A DNA stretch of 10,813 nt from CAXSEF01 sp964236535 (lineage in GTDB: Bacteria; Pseudomonadota; Alphaproteobacteria; Acetobacterales; Acetobacteraceae), in contig CAXSEF010000104.1 of NCBI GenBank assembly GCA_964236535.1, positions 1 to 10,813 of the forward strand. The letters are read 5' to 3'. The stretch's first letter is position 1; every line of letters begins with the position of its first letter. Below the pieces are notes generated by a model. That model was given only the letters and a program-made list of their open reading frames with translations, was not told the DNA's origin and did no database searches. A program made the position numbers and the translations under genes. Below, one piece after another: positions 7,132 to 10,813 of the stretch.

Positions 7132-7835
7132 TTCGGTGCCTACTGCCCCCAGTCCGTCAGGCAGCCTTGAGCACCGGAGCACAGCACAAGCGCGTCGGAT
7201 AGCCGGCAGGGTTGGTCCGCAAACTGATGCGGTGGACGGCTTGTGTTCGGCATCGGTGTGCCAGGCTGGTGGTTGTCGAGCGCAACGAGCCGGAAGGAGC
7301 CGCCCGTGATGGAGATCACCACGATCGGTCTGGACATCGCCAAGCGCGTGTTCCAGGCGCACGGAGTTGCTGCGTCCGGCAAGGCCGTGCTCCGGCGCAA
7401 GCTCGGGCGGGTGGAAGTGCTCGGTTCTTCAAGAGCCTGCCCCCGTGTCTGGTCGGCATCGAGGCGTGCGGCACAGCCCGTCACTGGGCGCGAGAGATCA
7501 GGGCGTTCGGCCACGAGGTGCGGCTCATGCCGCGGGCAAGCCGCGCCAGGGGCCGGCAGGTGCGAGGGTGGTGACGTGATGGCAAACCAGTCGAACCCGG
7601 GGCCTGGCAGAGCCCGTTCAGAGACCACCGCCTCCAAGCGCGACAAACTGATTGGGAGCCAGGCTGCGGATTGCATCAGGGCCAGCGGCCGTGAGCCGCA
7701 CGAACAGGACGGACACATGGCTGCACCCGACCGCAGCGCCAAACGTCACATCGCCCTTGCGTCGAGGGAGCCGTCCACACAGGAGTCCAAGCCGTCCGGG
7801 GCATCTCCCCTTGTGTACCAAGCCGCGCCGTAGCA
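7132..7835 (+). mobile_element. Remnant of an IS110-family insertion sequence (ends approximate)
   Basis: The core evidence is the damaged transposase at 7309-7574. The preceding roughly 170 bases (7132-7308) carry no gene but can form hairpins: CTGCC/GGCAG (7143-7147 with 7160-7164) and GTC/GAC plus CGCA/TGCG (7215-7221 with 7228-7237). This is where IS110 elements carry their 5' non-coding region. The stretch after 7575 has weaker codon bias than neighbouring genes and no recognisable product, and may be the element's far end after an internal deletion. IS110 elements lack terminal inverted repeats of the usual kind, so the boundaries cannot be read and are guesses. Confidence 0.5.
7309..7574 (+). 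pseudogene. IS110-family transposase, frameshifted N-terminal fragment
   Basis: ATG 7309, 9 bases after a GGAG site (7296-7299), opens MEITTIGLDIAKRVFQ, the classic start of IS110 DEDD transposases with the first catalytic Asp (residue 9). After about 37 codons one base is lost near 7420-7424, and the frame continues as FFKSLPPCLVGIEACG with the catalytic Glu, then HWAREIRAFGHEVRLMP. Homology stops near 7532, where relatives continue with a segment carrying the other DEDD acids; a stop follows at 7574. The rest of the RuvC-like domain and the C-terminal serine domain are missing, so the fragment cannot be active. Family-level identity is secure from these motifs; the exact IS is unknown. Confidence 0.85.
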
Positions 7836-7870
7836 CCCAGGGAGCCGCCGCACCCCGGGAGGGCCTGCCG
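7575..7870. other. Non-coding scar between IS remnant and GNAT gene
   Basis: About 300 bases without a supportable gene. An open frame crosses it up to a TAG at 7831-7833, but its composition does not resemble a known protein. It may be residual IS sequence. The last 14 bases carry the ribosome site for the acetyltransferase. Confidence 0.45.
7857..7863 (+). promoter_or_regulatory. Ribosome binding site deciding the GNAT TTG start
   Basis: GGGAGGG with a 7-base spacer to TTG 7871. The open frame extends upstream to 7652 through the IS scar, but the conserved protein begins just after this TTG. Confidence 0.65.
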
Positions 7871-8530
7871 TTGACCCAGAGCGCGCCGCTTCGCGTCGAG
7901 ACCCTGTCCGGCCCGGCCTTGCTGCCCGTGCTCCCGGCCCTGCATCGCCTGCGCGCCGCGGTTTTCTGCACCTACCCATACCTCTACGACGCCGACCCGG
8001 AGTACGAGGCCAGCTACATGCGCACCTACATCGAGAGCGAACACGCCGCGATGGTCGTCGCCTTCGACGGCGACGAGCCGGTTGGCGCCTCCACCTGCCT
8101 GCCTCTGGTCGACGAGAGCACCCAGGTCGTTGCCCCCTTCGTCGCCCTCGCCCTCGACCCAGATCGCTTCTTCTATTTCGGCGAGTCGGTGCTGCTGCCG
8201 CGCTATCGAGGCCGGGGCGTGGGTGTCGCCTTCTTCGCCGGCCGCGAGGCGCACGCGCGGCAGGTCTCCGACGCCGATTTCGCCTGCTTCTGCTCGGTGC
8301 GTCGGCCGCCAGACCACCCGGCGCGGCCGTCCGGCTGGGCCCCGCTCGACGGCTTCTGGCGCCACCGCGGCTACCAGCCCGTGCCCGGCCTCACCTGCGT
8401 GATGAACTGGCGCGAGATCGGCCATGCCGAGGAGATGCCGCACGAGCTGGCGTTCTGGGCGCGTTCCCTGACCGGAGCGCCGCTGCCGCTCGCCGCCGAT
8501 CCGCCCCGGCCCGGCGGCAGCCAGCCATGA
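7871..8530 (+). CDS. GNAT family N-acetyltransferase paired with a nitrilase-superfamily enzyme
   Basis: This 219-residue protein has one GNAT fold. Strands around MVVAFDGDEPVGASTCLPL (61-79) and the acetyl-CoA loop PRYRGRGVGVAFF (110-122, with the R/Q-x-x-G-x-G/A pattern at R113-G118) are visible, followed by EAHAR and CFCSVRRPPDHP (139-150). FWRHRGYQPVPGL (162-174) is the usual GNAT C-terminal region. The TTG start follows from the strong ribosome site at 7857-7863 and from homology beginning there. Its TGA stop overlaps the ATG of the carbon-nitrogen hydrolase (ATGA at 8527-8530), so translation is coupled. GNAT and nitrilase domains are found adjacent or fused in other bacteria (nitrilase branch NB12, as I recall), suggesting the two act on the same small molecule or protein amine. 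The substrate is unknown. Confidence 0.85.
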   Translation: MTQSAPLRVETLSGPALLPVLPALHRLRAAVFCTYPYLYDADPEYEASYMRTYIESEHAAMVVAFDGDEPVGASTCLPLVDESTQVVAPFVALALDPDRFFYFGESVLLPRYRGRGVGVAFFAGREAHARQVSDADFACFCSVRRPPDHPARPSGWAPLDGFWRHRGYQPVPGLTCVMNWREIGHAEEMPHELAFWARSLTGAPLPLAADPPRPGGSQP

Positions 8531-9459
8531 CCCGGCTCAGCCTCGCTTTGCTGCAGCAGCAGGTTACCCGCCCGGACAGCTTCGCCGCCTGGGCCGCCAC
8601 GCTTGACGCCCGCGTTGCCGAGGCCGCCGACGCCGGCGCCGAGCTTCTGCTGATGCCGGAATACGGTTGCGTCGAGGTCGCCGCCTGCCTGGACGGGGCG
8701 GCCGCCGGTGTCAGCGCGGGCGATGTCAGCGCGGGCGTCGGGCCGGATGTCGGCCGCGAGCTCGACCGTGTATGCGCCGCCGCCGCACGGCTGCTCGACG
8801 CCATGCGCGACGCAGCCCGGCGTCACCGGGTCTGGCTGGTGCCAGGCACGCTGCCGATCCGCGACGTGGCACCGGACGGCCGCGCTCGCACCCGCAACCG
8901 CGCTCCACTGATCGCCCCGGACGGCCGCACCGGCTTTCAGGACAAGACCGTGATGACCCGCTTCGAAAGCGAGAGCTGGAATATCGCCGCCGGCGACTCG
9001 CCCGGCGTGTTCGACACGCCCTGGGGCCGCATCGGTCTGTGCATCTGCTACGACATCGAGTTCCCGGCCCTCGCCCGCGCCCAGGTCGAGGCCGGCGCCT
9101 GGCTGATCCTCGCCCCCTCCTGCACCGACACCATGGCCGGGTTCAATCGCGTCCGGCTGTCGGCGCGCGCGCGGGCGCTGGAGAATCAGTGCTACGTCGC
9201 CATCGCCCCCACCGTCGGCGATGCCCCCTGGCTCGGCACGCTCGACCACAACCGCGGCTACGCGGCGGTGTTCGGTCCGGTCGACCGCGGCTTCCCCGAG
9301 GACGGCGTGCTCGCCCGCGGTGCGATGGACCAGCCCGGCTGGCTGTACGCCACGCTCGATCCCGCGCGCGTCGACGTCGTCCGCGCGCATGGCGGGGTGC
9401 GCAACCACCGCGACTGGCCCGGTGCGGTGCCGCCTTGTCGGGTGATCGGGTTGGCATGA
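8527..9459 (+). CDS. Carbon-nitrogen hydrolase (nitrilase superfamily)
   Basis: This 310-residue nitrilase-superfamily amidohydrolase has the complete catalytic triad: Glu45 (LLLMPEYG), Lys140 (FQDKTVMTRFE) and Cys174 (CICYDIEFP). TPWGRIGLCICYD (164-176) and LILAPSCTDT are typical of the fold, and the length is close to the family norm. The protein starts at the ATG overlapping the GNAT stop. It probably hydrolyses an amide or carbamoyl bond in a small molecule; true nitrile hydrolysis is unlikely but cannot be excluded. The segment VSAGDVSAG (62-70) is encoded by a 15-base tandem duplication (8709-8723 and 8724-8738, 14 of 15 identical), lying between the Glu and Lys regions. The next gene, lpxB, starts 169 bases later beyond a repeat pair, with no evident functional link. 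Confidence 0.88.
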   Translation: MTRLSLALLQQQVTRPDSFAAWAATLDARVAEAADAGAELLLMPEYGCVEVAACLDGAAAGVSAGDVSAGVGPDVGRELDRVCAAAARLLDAMRDAARRHRVWLVPGTLPIRDVAPDGRARTRNRAPLIAPDGRTGFQDKTVMTRFESESWNIAAGDSPGVFDTPWGRIGLCICYDIEFPALARAQVEAGAWLILAPSCTDTMAGFNRVRLSARARALENQCYVAIAPTVGDAPWLGTLDHNRGYAAVFGPVDRGFPEDGVLARGAMDQPGWLYATLDPARVDVVRAHGGVRNHRDWPGAVPPCRVIGLA

Positions 9460-9464
9460 GGCAG

Positions 9465-9520
9465 GCAAGGCCAGAGGCTCTGCCTCTGGACTCCGCCAGG
9501 GCGAGCCGCCCTGGACCGGC
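9465..9520 (+). repeat. Best copy of dispersed palindromic repeat (double hairpin)
   Basis: This 56-base copy starts 5 bases after the nitrilase gene's stop. It contains two perfect 8-bp triloop hairpins: CCAGAGGC-TCT-GCCTCTGG (9471-9489) and CCAGGGCG-AGC-CGCCCTGG (9496-9514). No T-run follows, so it is not a standard intrinsic terminator, though the hairpins could stabilise or attenuate the transcript. Confidence 0.85.
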
Positions 9521-9565
9521 CTCCCGAAGCGGGACGATGCCTCGCAAAGTACCCCCAATATGTAT

Positions 9566-9585
9566 GGGTCTGAGGCCTCAGACCC
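9566..9585. repeat. Perfect 20-bp palindrome within repeat pair
   Basis: GGGTCTGAGGCCTCAGACCC is self-complementary over all 20 bases. It lies between the two inverted repeat copies, 43 bases before the lpxB start. It could be a cruciform or hairpin, or a dimeric protein site. Confidence 0.7.
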
Positions 9586-9587
9586 CA

Positions 9588-9619
9588 GCGGAGTCCAGAG
9601 GCAGAGCCTTTGGCGTTGC
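9588..9619 (-). repeat. Inverted partial repeat copy before lpxB
   Basis: It is the reverse complement of 9465-9496 at 30 of 32 positions, including an uninterrupted 21-bp match (9588-9608 with 9476-9496). It carries only the first hairpin of the repeat (9595-9613) and ends 9 bases before the lpxB ATG. Confidence 0.85.
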
Positions 9620-9628
9620 TTCCTTGCG

Positions 9629-10798
9629 ATGACCACGATCTGGCTTCTGGCCGGCGAGGCCAGCGGCGATGTCCTCGGCGCCCGCCTGATCGTCGCCCTG
9701 CGCGCCCAACGCCCGGACCTGCGTGTCGCCGGGGTCGGCGGCCCGCGCATGGCCGAGCACGGCCTCGCCTCCCTGTTCCCGATCCACGACCTCGCGGTGA
9801 TGGGCCTCGTGGAGATCCTCCCGCGTCTGCGCCTGCTGCGCCGCCGGCTTGCCGAATGCGTCGCCGACGTCGCCCGCACTTGCCCCGATCTCGTTGTCAC
9901 CATCGACAGCCCGGGCTTCGCGCTCCACCTGCTGCGCCGCATCGCCCCGCTCGGCATCCCCCGCGTGCACTACGTCGCCCCGCAGGTCTGGGCGTGGCGC
10001 GAGCACCGCGTCCACCGCTTTCCCGGCCTCTGGGACCGCCTGCTGTGCCTGCTGCCGTTCGAGCCCGCCTATTTTGCTGGCCACGGCCTGAGCGCGCAAT
10101 TTGTCGGCCACCCCGTCCTGCAGTCCGGCGCCGATCAGGGTAACGCTAGCCGCTTCCGGGCTGTGCACGACCTGGCCCAGAATACACCGGTCGTCGTCCT
10201 GATGCCCGGCAGCCGCCGCAGCGAGACCCCCCGCCTGCTGCCGGTATTCGGCCGCGCCATGGCCCTGCTCGCCCGGAGCCTGCCCGGCGTCACCCCGGTG
10301 ATCCCGGTCTCCTCCATCGTCGCCGCGACGGTCCGCGCCGCCGCCGCCACCTGGGCCGTATCCCCGATCATCGTCACCGAACTCGACGACAAGCACGACG
10401 CCTATGCCGCCGCCGGCGCGGCGCTGACGAAGTCCGGCACTTCCACCCTGGAGCTTGCGCTGGCCGGCGTGCCGATGGCCGTCACCTACCGCGTCAACCC
10501 GCTGAGCGCCGCCATGGCGCGGCGCATGATCCGGGTGAAGCACGTCGCCATGGTCAATCTGCTTGCCGGCCGCGAGATCGTCCCGGAACTGCTCCAGGCC
10601 GACTGCACGCCGGACCGCCTCGCCGCCACCCTGCTCGCCCTGCTGACCGATCCGGCCCTGGCCCTGGCCCAGCGCGAGGCCTTCGCCACGGTCATGCAAG
10701 ACCTGCACCCCCCGGACGAGACTCCCTCCGAGGCCGCCGCCCGCGAGATCCTGGCGCTGCTTGGACAGGGATACCTGCCTCATACCAGACGGCGTTAA
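9629..10798 (+). CDS. lpxB: Lipid A disaccharide synthase
   Basis: This 389-residue enzyme condenses UDP-2,3-diacylglucosamine with lipid X to form the lipid A disaccharide on the inner face of the inner membrane. It is a GT19 glycosyltransferase of normal length. Hallmarks in order: GEASGD (9-14), GVGGPRM (35-41), MGLVEILPR (58-66), IDSPGF (92-97), YVAPQVWAW (115-123), LPFEP (142-146), FVGHP (158-162), MPGSR (192-196), SGTSTLELAL (269-278) and the NLLAGREIVPELLQ segment (310-323). ATG 9629 begins the conserved protein (MTTIWLLAGEASGD). No Shine-Dalgarno sequence precedes it: the 9 bases before are TTCCTTGCG and then repeat DNA. Its usual partners (lpxD, fabZ, lpxA, lpxI) are not upstream in this window, which is unusual. 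The gene is complete, and only 15 bases of GC-rich sequence follow the stop. Confidence 0.96.
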   Translation: MTTIWLLAGEASGDVLGARLIVALRAQRPDLRVAGVGGPRMAEHGLASLFPIHDLAVMGLVEILPRLRLLRRRLAECVADVARTCPDLVVTIDSPGFALHLLRRIAPLGIPRVHYVAPQVWAWREHRVHRFPGLWDRLLCLLPFEPAYFAGHGLSAQFVGHPVLQSGADQGNASRFRAVHDLAQNTPVVVLMPGSRRSETPRLLPVFGRAMALLARSLPGVTPVIPVSSIVAATVRAAAATWAVSPIIVTELDDKHDAYAAAGAALTKSGTSTLELALAGVPMAVTYRVNPLSAAMARRMIRVKHVAMVNLLAGREIVPELLQADCTPDRLAATLLALLTDPALALAQREAFATVMQDLHPPDETPSEAAAREILALLGQGYLPHTRRR

Positions 10799-10813
10799 GC
10801 TTGGCCGGCCGGC

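Noticed and set aside
7575..7833. A small gene in the frame continuing after the IS remnant
   Set aside because: No conserved motif, no ribosome site and weak codon bias; more likely debris.
9465..9520. Intrinsic terminator after the hydrolase gene
   Set aside because: The hairpins are strong but no T-run follows, and the same module occurs elsewhere, including inside a coding frame; repeat element is the better call.
8371..9957. Minus-strand 528-codon open frame across GNAT, nitrilase and lpxB
   Set aside because: It crosses three well-supported plus-strand genes and repeat DNA. No recognisable protein.
10796..10813. GGCCGGCCGGC after lpxB as a terminator
   Set aside because: Cut by the window edge; too little sequence to judge.

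Overview
The window is high-GC chromosomal DNA. The codon bias, the lipid A gene lpxB and the closest remembered protein families point to an alphaproteobacterium, most likely Acetobacteraceae/Rhodospirillales. The order-level placement is inferred from family resemblance only. Most genes are housekeeping or accessory metabolism. I see no phage genes, CRISPR array, rRNA or tRNA, and no convincing new multi-gene system.

Layout. Positions 12-272 (+) hold a small Ada-type metal-binding protein. Positions 340-1378 (+) hold an exported alpha/beta-hydrolase (acetyl esterase type) broken by two single-base losses. Four minus-strand genes follow. In transcription order they are a DUF952 protein (6864-6550), a secreted M13 metallopeptidase (6314-4260), an oligopeptidase B-like S9 serine peptidase (4266-1951) and a DUF427 protein (1864-1403). 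The M13 stop codon overlaps the S9 start, so the two peptidases form a coupled pair: one exported, the other with no visible signal peptide. Positions 6865-7870 form a gene-poor scar holding a frameshifted, truncated IS110-type transposase. After it, on the plus strand, come a GNAT acetyltransferase (7871-8530, TTG start) and a carbon-nitrogen hydrolase (8527-9459) joined by an ATGA overlap, then lpxB (9629-10798), the lipid A disaccharide synthase.

The most distinctive non-coding feature is a dispersed palindromic repeat of about 55 bp, built of two adjacent triloop hairpins. Copies lie at 1883-1930 (degenerate), 1959-2011 (inverted), 6401-6455 (degenerate), 9465-9520 and 9588-9619 (inverted). 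Twice they occur as head-to-head inverted pairs between genes. One copy supplies the last codons of the S9 peptidase, and another ends 9 bases before the lpxB start codon. This looks like a REP/BIME-type element family.

Single-base losses are seen three times (twice in the esterase, once in the transposase). They may be true decay or sequencing/assembly error.
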